64,000 nucleotides of DNA from contig CAXUKS010000007.1 in NCBI GenBank assembly GCA_964251675.1, positions 81,015 through 145,014 of the forward strand, given 5' to 3'. How positions within the stretch are numbered: position 1 is the first letter of the stretch; the number at the start of each line of letters is the position of its first letter. The notes below the pieces were generated by a model. The model did no database searches, had not been told where the DNA came from, and worked only from the letters and a program-made list of their open reading frames with translations. This DNA comes from JANXMY01 sp964251675. GTDB taxonomy: Bacteria; Armatimonadota; Armatimonadia; Armatimonadales; Capsulimonadaceae. The translations under genes and the position numbers were made by a program. Below, piece after piece: positions 29,743 to 38,656 of the stretch.

Positions 29743-31350
29743 ATGAGTGTTTTGAAGAGTTATACGGCAGTAGCCCTGCTGATGCTGACGACAGGCGCGG
29801 CTCAGGCACAGACGCCCCCGGCAGCCCCCACCGCCCCGGCCCCTGTCGGCGAGTACCGGGCCAACCCCGGACACACAGGCGTTTCCAAAGAACCGCTGAC
29901 CGCCCCGCTGACGCTGCTTTGGCGGCATACGGCCGCCGCCGCCAAGAACAACCCGGCCTCGGCGGTCTATGGCAAAGGGCTGGTGTACTTTGTCTCCGGC
30001 GGCGTCGCCTATGCCCTAGACACAGTGGACGGCACGACTCGCTGGCAGTATCCTGCTGCTGGCAAGCCGCAGGCAAACTTTGGCGCGACCCCTGCCCTCG
30101 ATGGCGCGGCGCTGTATCTGGCCGACGACACCGGGCAGGTGACCCGGCTGGACGCGGCGACTGGGAAAGCCGTCTGGGTCGCCAAGCTGGAAGGGGCCAT
30201 TCGGTCTTCCCCGGCGGTCAGCGGCGGCGTTGTATATCTGGGCAGCGGCGCGAACCATTGCTATGCGCTGAGTGCCGACACCGGCAAAACGCTCTGGGAT
30301 CAGCAGACCGCAGGCGCTGTCACCACCGCCCCGATTGTGATTGGCGGCATTGTGGTCTTTGCCGCCGCCGATGGAAATGTGTACGGCCTCGGAACCCGCG
30401 ACGGGCGCAAAGTCTGGGCGCAGTCGTTTGACCCGGACCCCAGTACGCAGGCGATGGCCTATGACGGCCAGTATCTGTACGTGACGTCCGGGCCGGTGCT
30501 GGCCCGGCTGGACCCCAGCAATGGCAATCGGCGACCGACAGTGACCCTGCCGACTTTGCTGGCCGCGCCGCCGACGGTCAGTGCCGCCGGGCTGTATGCG
30601 ATCACGCAGTCCAACGTGCTGTACGCGCTCGGGCCGACAGGGAGTGTGCGCTGGAAGGTAACTCTGGATTCGGCCTGCTCTGCACCGCCTCTGCTGGCAG
30701 GCGGCGTGCTTCTTATTCCCACGCAGGGCGGCGTGGTTTCAGGGTACGACGCCAGCTCCGGCAAGCTGGCCTGGCAGTATGCGGTGCAGGCAAGCGCCAC
30801 CGACAGCCAGCCCAAAGCCCAGACGGCTCAGGTCAGTGCTGCGCCGGTGCTGGCCGATGGCACGCTGTATGTGGTTAGTGATGACGGCACGCTGAGCGCC
30901 TTCCGCACCAATGCCCCGGACAATATCGGGCCGCAGCTCCCGCAGCTTGTCCCGGCGGAAGGGCAGACGGTTCCCAGTACGGGTCTGACTTACGGAGCGC
31001 TTCTTGTGGACGAAGGCTCCGGCATCAATCCGACCACTTTGAGTATGAGTCTGGACGGCCAGACAGACACAAAGGCTCAGTATCAGGTCGGTCCCGGCTC
31101 CCTTTCCAACACCCCCACGATGGCTCTGAAAGAAGGAGACCACAAAATTTCCATCACCGCCACAGACTGGCGTGGCAACAAAACCACGCAGGCGTGGAGC
31201 TTCCGCGTGCAGGACAACGGAGGCTTTGGGCGTGGTGGACGCGGTGGTCGAGGCGGCGGGGGCTTAAATCCCTTCAGCCCCGATTATCCCGGACGCGGCG
31301 GACAGGACCCCAGCGCCCCGCCGCCCCCGCCCCCGATTACGCCGTTCTAA
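29743..31350 (+). CDS. Exported PQQ-type beta-propeller repeat protein
   Basis: This 535-residue protein has a signal peptide (SYTAVALLMLTTGAAQAQ). A PQQ/WD-like propeller follows, with repeated motifs such as LVYFVSGGVAYALDTVDGTT, LYLADDTGQVTRLDAATGKA, VVYLGSGANHCYALSADTGK and ILIPTQGGVVSGYDASSG-like blades. An Ig-like domain of about 90 residues (SGINPTTLSMSLDGQ) and a Gly/Arg- then Pro-rich tail (GRGGRGGRGGGG, PPPPPPITPF) complete it. It resembles BamB-like or quinoprotein scaffolds, but no PQQ enzyme residues were identified. Start ATG 29743 has GGAG/GAGG just upstream. Confidence 0.82.
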   Translation: MSVLKSYTAVALLMLTTGAAQAQTPPAAPTAPAPVGEYRANPGHTGVSKEPLTAPLTLLWRHTAAAAKNNPASAVYGKGLVYFVSGGVAYALDTVDGTTRWQYPAAGKPQANFGATPALDGAALYLADDTGQVTRLDAATGKAVWVAKLEGAIRSSPAVSGGVVYLGSGANHCYALSADTGKTLWDQQTAGAVTTAPIVIGGIVVFAAADGNVYGLGTRDGRKVWAQSFDPDPSTQAMAYDGQYLYVTSGPVLARLDPSNGNRRPTVTLPTLLAAPPTVSAAGLYAITQSNVLYALGPTGSVRWKVTLDSACSAPPLLAGGVLLIPTQGGVVSGYDASSGKLAWQYAVQASATDSQPKAQTAQVSAAPVLADGTLYVVSDDGTLSAFRTNAPDNIGPQLPQLVPAEGQTVPSTGLTYGALLVDEGSGINPTTLSMSLDGQTDTKAQYQVGPGSLSNTPTMALKEGDHKISITATDWRGNKTTQAWSFRVQDNGGFGRGGRGGRGGGGLNPFSPDYPGRGGQDPSAPPPPPPITPF

Positions 31351-31377
31351 CGCAGACAGTTTGACCCACGGAAAGAA

Positions 31378-32532
31378 ATGCCAATGGCTATGGAAGGCCC
31401 CTGCCCCCCTGATACGCTCGTTTACACCCCCACAGACCACACCGAACTCTGGCTGCGCCTGAACTCGCTGGAACTCGCCCCGCACCGGCTCCATACCATG
31501 CTGGAAGCCTACAATGGCGATCTGGTGGCGCTCTTTGCCGACACGCTCACTGGCTGGCGTGAGCGCCTGCCGCTGCTCAACGACAAGCGCCGGGGGAAGA
31601 TGGAAGCGGCCCGAACGCTTGACTTGCGAAAAGATTTAATGGCTCTGGACAAAAGCGGCGCGGCGCTTGTCACCGTCGCCGATGCCCATTACCCCGCCAA
31701 TTTGCGCTCCCTGCCCGATGCCCCGCCCGTCCTTTTGGTGCGCGGCACGCTTGTCCCCGAAGACAAATTCAGCGTGGCAATCGTCGGCTCCCGCCGAGCA
31801 ACCAACTACGGCCTGACCCTGGCCCGGCAATTTGGGCGCGAGCTGACGGCGCGGGGGTTCAGCGTCGTGTCCGGCGGGGCACTGGGGGTGGATACAGCGG
31901 CGCATCATGGGGCGCTGGAAGGCCGGGGGCGCACAGTGGCCTACCTGGGCTGCGGGGTGGATATTTGCTACCCGCCTGCCAACCGGGACCTGTTCCGCGA
32001 GATTGCTGCCGGGCGCGGGGCGGTCGTCTCCGAGTTCCCGATGGGGACTAAGCCGGAACCCTGGCGCTTTCCCGCCCGCAACCGGCTGATCTCAGGGGCA
32101 ACACTGGGAACGCTTGTGATTGAAAGCCCCGCCGATAGCGGCTCCATGATTACAGCCCGCATGGCGGGAGAGCAAAACCGGGAAGTCTTTGCCATCCCTG
32201 GCCCGGTTGGAATGGGACACAATTCCGGCTGCCACAAGCTCATTCAGGAAGGCGCGAAGCTGGTGGAGACCGTCGACGACATCCTGTGCGAGCTGGGAAT
32301 ACTGACTCTGGATGCGCCCGAAGAGCGGCCCCGCGTGTCTGCCCCCACCCCGCCTTTGCCCCCGGAACAGCGGCGCGTGCTGGACTTGCTCACGCTCCAG
32401 CCTCGGCAGCTCGAAGGCATGATTGGCGAAAGCGGCCTGGCTGCCCCGCAGGTCATGGGGATCCTCACTTTGCTGGAAATGCGCGGCCTCGCCAAGCGGC
32501 TCCCCGGCAACACGTTCGTGCGCGTGCTGTGA
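31378..32532 (+). CDS. dprA: DNA processing protein DprA
   Basis: DprA loads RecA onto incoming single-stranded DNA during transformation. The 384-residue protein has an N-terminal SAM-like part, then the Rossmann core with VAIVGSRRATNYGLTLARQF, VVSGGALGVDTAAHHGALEG, CGVDICYPPANRDLF, EFPMGTKPEPWRFPARNRLI and GEQNREVFAIPGPVG. A C-terminal winged helix (RRVLDLLTLQPRQLEGMIGE, LLEMRGLAKRLPGN) completes the usual three-part architecture. It lies in the conserved dprA-topA-trmFO-xerC order, interrupted here by one minus-strand gene. Confidence 0.95.
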   Translation: MPMAMEGPCPPDTLVYTPTDHTELWLRLNSLELAPHRLHTMLEAYNGDLVALFADTLTGWRERLPLLNDKRRGKMEAARTLDLRKDLMALDKSGAALVTVADAHYPANLRSLPDAPPVLLVRGTLVPEDKFSVAIVGSRRATNYGLTLARQFGRELTARGFSVVSGGALGVDTAAHHGALEGRGRTVAYLGCGVDICYPPANRDLFREIAAGRGAVVSEFPMGTKPEPWRFPARNRLISGATLGTLVIESPADSGSMITARMAGEQNREVFAIPGPVGMGHNSGCHKLIQEGAKLVETVDDILCELGILTLDAPEERPRVSAPTPPLPPEQRRVLDLLTLQPRQLEGMIGESGLAAPQVMGILTLLEMRGLAKRLPGNTFVRVL

Positions 32533-32536
32533 CACA

Positions 32537-32566
32537 AAAAGCCCCCGCCAGTCGGCGGGGGCTTTT
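32537..32566. terminator. Bidirectional terminator between dprA and the PEP-CTERM-like gene
   Basis: A perfect 13-bp stem (32537-32549 with 32554-32566), GC-rich with AAAA on one side and TTTT on the other, serves both convergent genes. Confidence 0.92.
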
Positions 32567-32575
32567 GGAGCAATC

Positions 32576-33409
32576 TTACTTTTGCGCCATCCGTCTGCGG
32601 CGCAGGGCCAGCACGCCCAGTCCTGTCAGCAACGCGCCCAGAGAAACCACAGTGGACGTCTCCGGGACTGCGGGAATCACGGGGATAACAGGAATAATCG
32701 GCCCGTCATTGGTTCCGCCACCGCCTCGGCTGCCTAGAACGCTCGCAAGAACGGGGATGCCAGCAAGATAGCCCAGTGGAAAACCGCCGCCGCGAGTCGG
32801 CAAGGTCTGAAAAATGTCCGCGACCTGAACAACCGGCGGCACAGTCAAGGCATCCGTGGTAAATGCAAACTGCGGGGTAATTGCACCGGCCAGCAATGGG
32901 GCAGTGGGCGCCGGGGATGCTAATGTCGAAGGCACAGCGGCAAGCTTGGGATTGGTATACAGCGTTTTGGTGTCGCTGACTTTAGTTGGCGGGGGCAGGG
33001 CACTGACCATCGGATTGCCGCAGGCCAGCTTCAGAATAGGCTGCCCGGTGGCGCGGGACGCGAAGATCGGGGTTCCAGCCGGCAAACGCTCCTGCATCCA
33101 GTATTCGGAGCCATCAGCGCGGACGCAGGCCACCCGATACGTTCCAGCAGTCTTCAGCCGGGTCAAAACCAGGTTTTGGTCGACATACGTTTTCATCTGC
33201 TCGGGCGTGACATGAAAGTGACGTGCCAGACGCGCCCGCACGGCAGGGTCCAGGGTGACTTCCTGGGAAAGCTCACGCACCGTAGCTGCATGATAATTGA
33301 TAAACGAGTCCGGTGGCACAGCCGCATGGGGAGCTGCCGCAGCCGGAGCCACCAGATATGGAGCGGCGGCCAGACCAAACAAAAAAAACGCAGCGAAGAT
33401 TCGTGGCAT
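32576..33409 (-). CDS. Exported protein with PEP-CTERM-like sorting signal
   Basis: This 277-residue protein has an N-terminal signal peptide and a C-terminal tripartite signal: the motif VPETST, a hydrophobic helix (VVSLGALLTGLGVLAL) and RRRR. That is the pattern of PEP-CTERM proteins handled by exosortase/EpsH systems, with VPETS instead of VPEPS. The mature part contains YRVACVRADGSEYWMQERLP and LKLACGNPM, a cysteine-bearing module seen in other Armatimonadota-like proteins as I recall it. A Pro/Ile repeat (IPVIPVIPAVP) precedes the signal. ATG 33409 is preferred; GTG 33421 is possible. Confidence 0.72.
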   Translation of the reverse strand: MPRIFAAFFLFGLAAAPYLVAPAAAAPHAAVPPDSFINYHAATVRELSQEVTLDPAVRARLARHFHVTPEQMKTYVDQNLVLTRLKTAGTYRVACVRADGSEYWMQERLPAGTPIFASRATGQPILKLACGNPMVSALPPPTKVSDTKTLYTNPKLAAVPSTLASPAPTAPLLAGAITPQFAFTTDALTVPPVVQVADIFQTLPTRGGGFPLGYLAGIPVLASVLGSRGGGGTNDGPIIPVIPVIPAVPETSTVVSLGALLTGLGVLALRRRRMAQK

Positions 33410-33626
33410 AATGTATCTCACATCCCGTGTTGGCAGTCAAAATCTAAGGCTGACACAATGATACCACAACCGGTGGAATTTAAATGTGGCTTAGCACTCA
33501 GACTTTGTGAAAATTAAAATGTTCCCGGTAATTTTTATGTCTGATAAATATCCCTGCAAATTCTATGCCAAAGTTCAGACACTGACACAAATACGCCACC
33601 GGTAACAAAAACCTCTTATTGAGTGT

Positions 33627-33632
33627 TATAAT
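33627..33632 (+). promoter_or_regulatory. -10 box upstream of topA
   Basis: A consensus TATAAT at 33627-33632 predicts a start near 33639 and a leader of about 45 nt containing a small CGCCG/CGGCG hairpin. No convincing -35 is seen. The remaining gap to 33410 holds a TATCAT (33463-33458) suitable as -10 for the minus-strand gene and nothing else recognised. Confidence 0.55.
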
Positions 33633-33684
33633 AAAGGTGAGCACCGGCAAATACACGCCGGGAAACGGCGGGAAGTAATAATTT

Positions 33685-35988
33685 ATGTCAAAAAAGCTGA
33701 TTATCGTTGAGTCGCCCGCCAAAACAAAAACCTTGAAAGGGTTTCTGGGCAGCGACTACCAAGTGGAAGCAAGCATGGGCCATGTCCGGGACCTGCCCGA
33801 AAAGAAATTGTCCATTGACATTGAAAATGACTTTGCGCCCACCTACGTCATCATCCCGGAACGCAAGGATGTCGTGGCAAAGCTGATAGCAGCGGCCAAA
33901 AATGCCAGCGAAGTGTTCCTCGCCTCCGACCCGGACCGTGAGGGCGAAGCGATCTCGTGGCACTTGCAGGAGGCACTGGGCCTCAAAAACGCCCGGCGCA
34001 TTCAGTTCAATGAAATCACCAAGCCCGCCGTGCAGGCCGCGCTTCTGAACTCACGCGAGATTGACATGGACCGCGTCAACGCCCAGCAGGCGCGGCGCGA
34101 GTTGGACCGGATTGTCGGCTATAAGATCAGCCCCATACTTGCCAAGAAAGTCCGGCCCCGCCTGTCCGCAGGCCGCGTGCAGTCCGTGGCCGTCCGGCTG
34201 ATTGCCGACCGCGAGCGCGAGATATTGGCCTTCAAACCGGTGGAGTATTGGTCCATCACGGCCAGCCTCACGCCGGACACCGCCAAACACAAATTTGACG
34301 CCGCCCTGATACTGGGCCTAGATGGCAAAAAGCTGACCATTCCCAATCAGGACATCGCCGACGGCATTCTGAAAGATTTGGACGGCGCGGAATACAAGGT
34401 GCGGACCGTCAAGCGCAGCGAGAAGCGCCGCAACGCCGCCCCGCCCTTTATCACCAGCACCCTGCAGCAGGAAGCGTCCCGCAAGCTCGGTTTCAATGCC
34501 AAGCGCACCATGCAGGTGGCCCAGAAGCTCTATGAAGGCGTGGACGTGCCCGGCGAAGGCCATGTGGGTTTGATTACCTATATGCGTACCGACTCGACGC
34601 GCATTGCCGACGAGGCACAGGCCGCCGCCCGGCAGCTCATCGTGGAGACCTACGGCCCTAAATACGCGCCCGGCACGGCCAAGCAGTTCAAAAAGGCCGG
34701 TGCGGCGCAGGACGCGCATGAAGCCATCCGGCCCACCGATGTCCGCCGCCTGCCCGAGCGCGTTTTGCAGCTTCTCAGCAGCGAGCAGGCGCGGCTGTAC
34801 AAGCTCATCTGGCAGCGGTTTGTCGCCTCGCAGATGTCCCCGGCGGTCTTTGACGTGGTCACCGTGGACATCGGCGCAGCAGGCTATACGTTCCGTGCCA
34901 CCGGGTCCACCGTCAAGTTCGACGGCTTCCTGCGCGTCTACTCCGAGGGCAAAGACGATGCCAAAGTGGAAGACGAGGAAAAGCAGCCCCTGCCACCCTT
35001 GACTGACGCGCAAATCTTAAAGCTGCTGGCGCTCACCCCGAAGCAGCACTTCACCGAACCGCCGCCGCGCTTCACCGAGGCCACGCTGGTCAAAGCTCTG
35101 GAAGAAAAAGGCATCGGGCGGCCCAGCACCTATGCATCGATCATTGCCACCATTCAGGACCGGCAGTATGTGGAGCTGGCTGAAAAGAAGTTCAAGCCCA
35201 CCGAGCTTGGCCTCACGGTCAACGACCTGCTGGTGAAGCACTTCCCCGGCGTTTTGGACGTGACATTCACCGCTGGCATGGAAGCCCAATTAGACGCCGT
35301 GGCCGAAGGGAAGGAAGACTGGGTGCAGATGATGCGCCGCTGGTACGACCCGTTTGCCCTAGATGTTAAAAAAGCGGGCACGGACATGGAAAGCGTTAAA
35401 AAGCCGCCCCGTGATGCCGGAGTGGAATGCCCCACCTGCGGCAAGCCGATGGTTGTTCGTGAAAGCCGCTACGGCGAGTTTGTGTCCTGTTCGGACTACC
35501 CCAAGTGCAAGACCATCGTGCGCCCGGAGCCAACCGAGTCTCAGGGCGACTGCCCTAAATGCGGCAAGCCGATGCTGGAACGGGCGGGCCGCTTCGGCAA
35601 GTTTATTGCCTGCACGGACTACCCGGAATGCAAGACCACCAAGCAGCCCGCCGCGCAGCGCGTCGATGTCCCCTGCCCCAAGTGCGGCGGCGAGATCGTG
35701 CAGAAGCGCAGCAAAAAAGGCGCGGTCTTCTTCGGCTGCAACAACTATCCCAAGTGTGACTTCGTCGCCTGGGGCAAGCCCGTAGGCCGTAACTGCCCCA
35801 AGTGTGAATCCGTCCTGGTCGAAAACACCTTCCGGGGCGGGCGCGTCTCCGGCATCAAGTGCCACAACAGCGAGTGCGACTACAAAGAAGCCGCGCCGCC
35901 GAAGAAGCAGGAAGCCGACGGCGATGACCTCGGCGAGCGCACCGATGCCGACGCTCCGCCCGCCGAGCGGGAGCTGGCAGCAGTTTAA
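33685..35988 (+). CDS. topA: DNA topoisomerase I (type IA)
   Basis: TopA relaxes negative supercoils. The 767-residue protein has the Toprim domain (KKLIIVESPAKTKTLKGFLG, ASDPDREGEAISWHL), the catalytic tyrosine Y299 in LITYMRTDSTRIADEA and the DAHEAIRPTD and GIGRPSTYASIIATIQDR motifs. Four C-terminal zinc-finger modules follow: three standard (CPTCGKPM..CSDYPKC, CPKCGKPM..CTDYPEC, CPKCGGEI..CNNYPKC) and a fourth, more divergent one (CPKCESVL..KCHNSEC). An acidic tail ends the protein. Length is normal for a four-finger enzyme. Confidence 0.97.
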   Translation: MSKKLIIVESPAKTKTLKGFLGSDYQVEASMGHVRDLPEKKLSIDIENDFAPTYVIIPERKDVVAKLIAAAKNASEVFLASDPDREGEAISWHLQEALGLKNARRIQFNEITKPAVQAALLNSREIDMDRVNAQQARRELDRIVGYKISPILAKKVRPRLSAGRVQSVAVRLIADREREILAFKPVEYWSITASLTPDTAKHKFDAALILGLDGKKLTIPNQDIADGILKDLDGAEYKVRTVKRSEKRRNAAPPFITSTLQQEASRKLGFNAKRTMQVAQKLYEGVDVPGEGHVGLITYMRTDSTRIADEAQAAARQLIVETYGPKYAPGTAKQFKKAGAAQDAHEAIRPTDVRRLPERVLQLLSSEQARLYKLIWQRFVASQMSPAVFDVVTVDIGAAGYTFRATGSTVKFDGFLRVYSEGKDDAKVEDEEKQPLPPLTDAQILKLLALTPKQHFTEPPPRFTEATLVKALEEKGIGRPSTYASIIATIQDRQYVELAEKKFKPTELGLTVNDLLVKHFPGVLDVTFTAGMEAQLDAVAEGKEDWVQMMRRWYDPFALDVKKAGTDMESVKKPPRDAGVECPTCGKPMVVRESRYGEFVSCSDYPKCKTIVRPEPTESQGDCPKCGKPMLERAGRFGKFIACTDYPECKTTKQPAAQRVDVPCPKCGGEIVQKRSKKGAVFFGCNNYPKCDFVAWGKPVGRNCPKCESVLVENTFRGGRVSGIKCHNSECDYKEAAPPKKQEADGDDLGERTDADAPPAERELAAV

Positions 35989-36032
35989 ATTAAACAGATT
36001 AGATTGGGCAGAGAAAGAACAACAACACGGTT

Positions 36033-36389
36033 ATGTTAGCGCTGAACTTTTATTCGGAACTCTACGGCGACGCCCTGAAAAAAGGCCGTAAGTCGGCCAC
36101 CATTCGCCTCGGTGACAAAAGCGACAAGTACCAGAACGGGCAAATTGTCTGGGTGACAGTCGGACAGCGGTTCGCCCGGCGCAAAAAGATGTTCTGCGCC
36201 ATTCTGGACGCTGTCGAAGTTAAGCCCTGCGGCGAGCTGTCCCCCCGCGACGTGCAGCGAGAAAACCCGGAGCTTCGCACCAAAGAGGAAGTTATCACCC
36301 TACTGGGGCGCATCTATGGCCGCGAAGTCACCGCCGAAGACATCTGCACCGTGGTTTATTTCTCGCCCGTTGACGAATACGATTTATAA
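36033..36389 (+). CDS. ASCH-domain-like small protein
   Basis: This 118-residue protein resembles ASCH/PUA-like RNA-binding domains. LNFYSELYGDALKKGRKSAT and TIRLGDKSDKYQNGQIVWVT form the first strands and the lysine-bearing loop, and FCAILDAVEVKPCGELSPRD continues the barrel, ending in a helix and VVYFSPVDEYDL. It likely binds RNA or a modified nucleotide; assignment is by pattern only. It is wedged between topA and trmFO with a 3-nt gap to trmFO, so it is co-transcribed with them. Confidence 0.62.
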   Translation: MLALNFYSELYGDALKKGRKSATIRLGDKSDKYQNGQIVWVTVGQRFARRKKMFCAILDAVEVKPCGELSPRDVQRENPELRTKEEVITLLGRIYGREVTAEDICTVVYFSPVDEYDL

Positions 36390-36392
36390 CTT

Positions 36393-37703
36393 ATGACAGA
36401 AGAAATTACCATTATCGGCGGCGGGCTGGCGGGCAGTGAAGCCGCCTGGCAGGCCGCCAACGCAGGCGCGAAAGTGCGCCTGTGGGAGATGCGCGGGGTC
36501 AAGCCCACGCCGGTCCATGTCGGGGATAAGCTGGCCGAGCTGGTCTGCTCTAATTCGCTCAAGTCCAATTTGCTGACCAACGGGGCGGGGCTGCTCAAAG
36601 AAGAAATGCGGCGGCTCGACTCGCTGATTGTCGCCGCTGGGGACGCCGCCTGCGTCCCTGCCGGGGAGGCCCTGGCCGTGGACCGGGATTTGTTCGCTGC
36701 CGCCATCACCCACAAGCTCGAGTCGCACCCCAATGTCACCATTGAGCGCGGCGAGATTGAGCACATCGACGAAAGCCGGGTGCATATTATCGCCACCGGG
36801 CCATTAACGTCTGACGCGCTGGCAGCCGATGTCGGGCGGCTCACCGGACAGTCGCAGCTCTTTTTCTATGATGCCGTCGCGCCGACGATTGACGCTTCCA
36901 CGATCAATCTGAACATCGCCTTCAAAGCCTCGCGCTACGACAAAGGCGACCCGGCATATCTGAACTGCCCGTTTTCCAAAGACGAGTATCAGGCGTTTCA
37001 CGCCGCCCTGCTGGCTGCTGAGATGGCCCCACTGGGTGACCATGAGGCCAAAGTGCCCTACTTTGAAGGCTGTCTGCCGATTGAAGTCCTGGCGGCACGC
37101 GGCCCCAAAACGCTGTCGTTCGGCCCGATGAAGCCGGTCGGTCTGACCGACCCGCGTACCGGGCACCGCCCCTGGGCCTGCTTGCAGCTTCGGCAAGAGA
37201 ATCGGGCGGCGACGCTGTATTCCATGGTGGGCTTTCAAACCCGCATGAAATGGGGCGAACAGAAGCGCGTTTTCCGCATGATCCCCGGCCTGGAAGAAGC
37301 CGAGTTCGTCCGCTATGGCGTCATTCACCGAAACACGTATATACAGTCCCCGCAGGTTCTGAACGACACGCTTCAAATGCGCTCTTATCCAAACGTCTTC
37401 TTTGCGGGCCAGATCACCGGCGTGGAAGGCTACGTCGAGTCGGCGGCTTCGGGCATCCTCGCAGGCCGCAACGCCGCCCGGCATTTGCTGGGACTGCCGC
37501 TGATTACCCTGCCCGAAACGACCATGCTGGGGGCTTTGTCGGCGTATGTGGCCCATTACGACGGCAAGGACTTTCAGCCCATGAACGCCAACTGGGGCAT
37601 CGTGCCGCCCCTGCCGGACCGCATCCGCGACAAGAAAGAAAAGAACACCCTGCTGGCCGAGCGCGGCCTGGCCGCGCTGGACGCAATATTGCCGACGCTG
37701 TGA
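36393..37703 (+). CDS. trmFO: tRNA m5U54 methyltransferase TrmFO (folate/FAD-dependent)
   Basis: TrmFO makes ribothymidine at position 54 of tRNA using methylene-tetrahydrofolate and FADH2. The 436-residue protein opens with the FAD Rossmann motif (ITIIGGGLAGSEAAWQAANA) and has the diagnostic ELVCSNSLKSNLLTNGAGLL with its cysteine. Later come YDAVAPTIDASTI, QLRQENRAATLYSMVGFQT and the FAD-binding GQITGVEGYVESAASG. Its position after topA and before xerC is the classical one. Confidence 0.95.
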   Translation: MTEEITIIGGGLAGSEAAWQAANAGAKVRLWEMRGVKPTPVHVGDKLAELVCSNSLKSNLLTNGAGLLKEEMRRLDSLIVAAGDAACVPAGEALAVDRDLFAAAITHKLESHPNVTIERGEIEHIDESRVHIIATGPLTSDALAADVGRLTGQSQLFFYDAVAPTIDASTINLNIAFKASRYDKGDPAYLNCPFSKDEYQAFHAALLAAEMAPLGDHEAKVPYFEGCLPIEVLAARGPKTLSFGPMKPVGLTDPRTGHRPWACLQLRQENRAATLYSMVGFQTRMKWGEQKRVFRMIPGLEEAEFVRYGVIHRNTYIQSPQVLNDTLQMRSYPNVFFAGQITGVEGYVESAASGILAGRNAARHLLGLPLITLPETTMLGALSAYVAHYDGKDFQPMNANWGIVPPLPDRIRDKKEKNTLLAERGLAALDAILPTL

Positions 37704-37710
37704 GGCCGCT

Positions 37711-38625
37711 ATGCTTGAAGCCGCCCGCGATGCTTTTCTGCACTCCCTGAATACCATTCAGGGAGCCTCCCCCCATACTATCAAAGCCTATGCCGAAGAT
37801 TTGGACCAGTTTATCAACTGGGCCGAGACACGCGGCGTCACTGACATTCACGCCGCCACCCCGCCTCTGCTCCGGGCGTTCCTGACCCATTTGCAGGAGT
37901 TGGGGCTGGCCCGTGCCTCCCGCGCCCGCAAAACGGCCTGCCTGCGCTCGTTCTTTGCCTGGTCTGCCCGGCACTCCCTCCTCCCCCGCTCCCCCGCCAT
38001 CGGCCTGCGAACCGTCAAGCAGGAACACCGGCTGCCCAAGTTCCTGCGAACGGATGAAATCGATGCGCTTCTCGCCGCGCCGGACCCGGACAAGCGCCTC
38101 GGCCTGCGGGACCGGGCACTGCTGGAAACGCTATATGCGTCAGGAATGCGGGCAGGGGAGTTGGTGACGCTGTCTGTGGGAGATGTGAACTACGACGAGG
38201 GGGTCATCCGGGTCATCGGCAAAGGGGACAAAGAGCGGATGACGCTGCTGGGCCGTCAGGCCGTGTTTGCTTTGCAGCGCTATGTCCGCAAAGAGCGCCC
38301 TGTCTTGGTGGCGCTTGCGGACAAAGACGACGGGGCGCTGTTTGTGAACCGCTACGGCGGGCGGCTTTCCGACCGGGGTGTCCGCAAGTTGTTTGACCGC
38401 TACTGCGGCGCGGCGTCGGAGCATCTGAAAATTACCCCGCACGTTCTGCGCCACACGTTTGCCACCCATTTGCTGTCTAACGGCGCGGATTTGCGCTTGA
38501 TCCAGGAACTGCTCGGCCATGCCAGCGTCGCCACCACGCAGCGGTATACGCATGTCACTACCGAGCGGCTTCAGGAAGTCTACGCCGGGGCGCATCCGAG
38601 GGCAAGAACGGAGGGCGGGGCCTGA
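37711..38625 (+). CDS. xerC: Tyrosine recombinase XerC/XerD-type
   Basis: Site-specific recombinase that probably resolves chromosome dimers at dif. The 304-residue protein has the N-terminal SAM-like core-binding domain (TIQGASPHTIKAYAEDLDQF) and a catalytic domain with all six residues: R in ASGMRAGELV, K in GKGDKERMTLL, HxxR in PHVLRHTFATHLL, H in LGHASVATTQ and the nucleophile Y in RYTHVTTERL. The trmFO-xerC order supports XerC. No second Xer protein is seen in the window. Confidence 0.92.
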   Translation: MLEAARDAFLHSLNTIQGASPHTIKAYAEDLDQFINWAETRGVTDIHAATPPLLRAFLTHLQELGLARASRARKTACLRSFFAWSARHSLLPRSPAIGLRTVKQEHRLPKFLRTDEIDALLAAPDPDKRLGLRDRALLETLYASGMRAGELVTLSVGDVNYDEGVIRVIGKGDKERMTLLGRQAVFALQRYVRKERPVLVALADKDDGALFVNRYGGRLSDRGVRKLFDRYCGAASEHLKITPHVLRHTFATHLLSNGADLRLIQELLGHASVATTQRYTHVTTERLQEVYAGAHPRARTEGGA

Positions 38626-38627
38626 AT

Positions 38628-38650
38628 GGGGGCGGGGAAACCCCGCCCCC
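38628..38650. terminator. Hairpin between convergent xerC and pgi
   Basis: A perfect 10-bp GC stem (38628-38637 with 38641-38650) closes an AAA loop between convergent genes. No T-tract is present on either strand, so it may stop transcripts only with help or act as a blocking hairpin. Confidence 0.55.
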
Positions 38651-38656
38651 ACAGGG

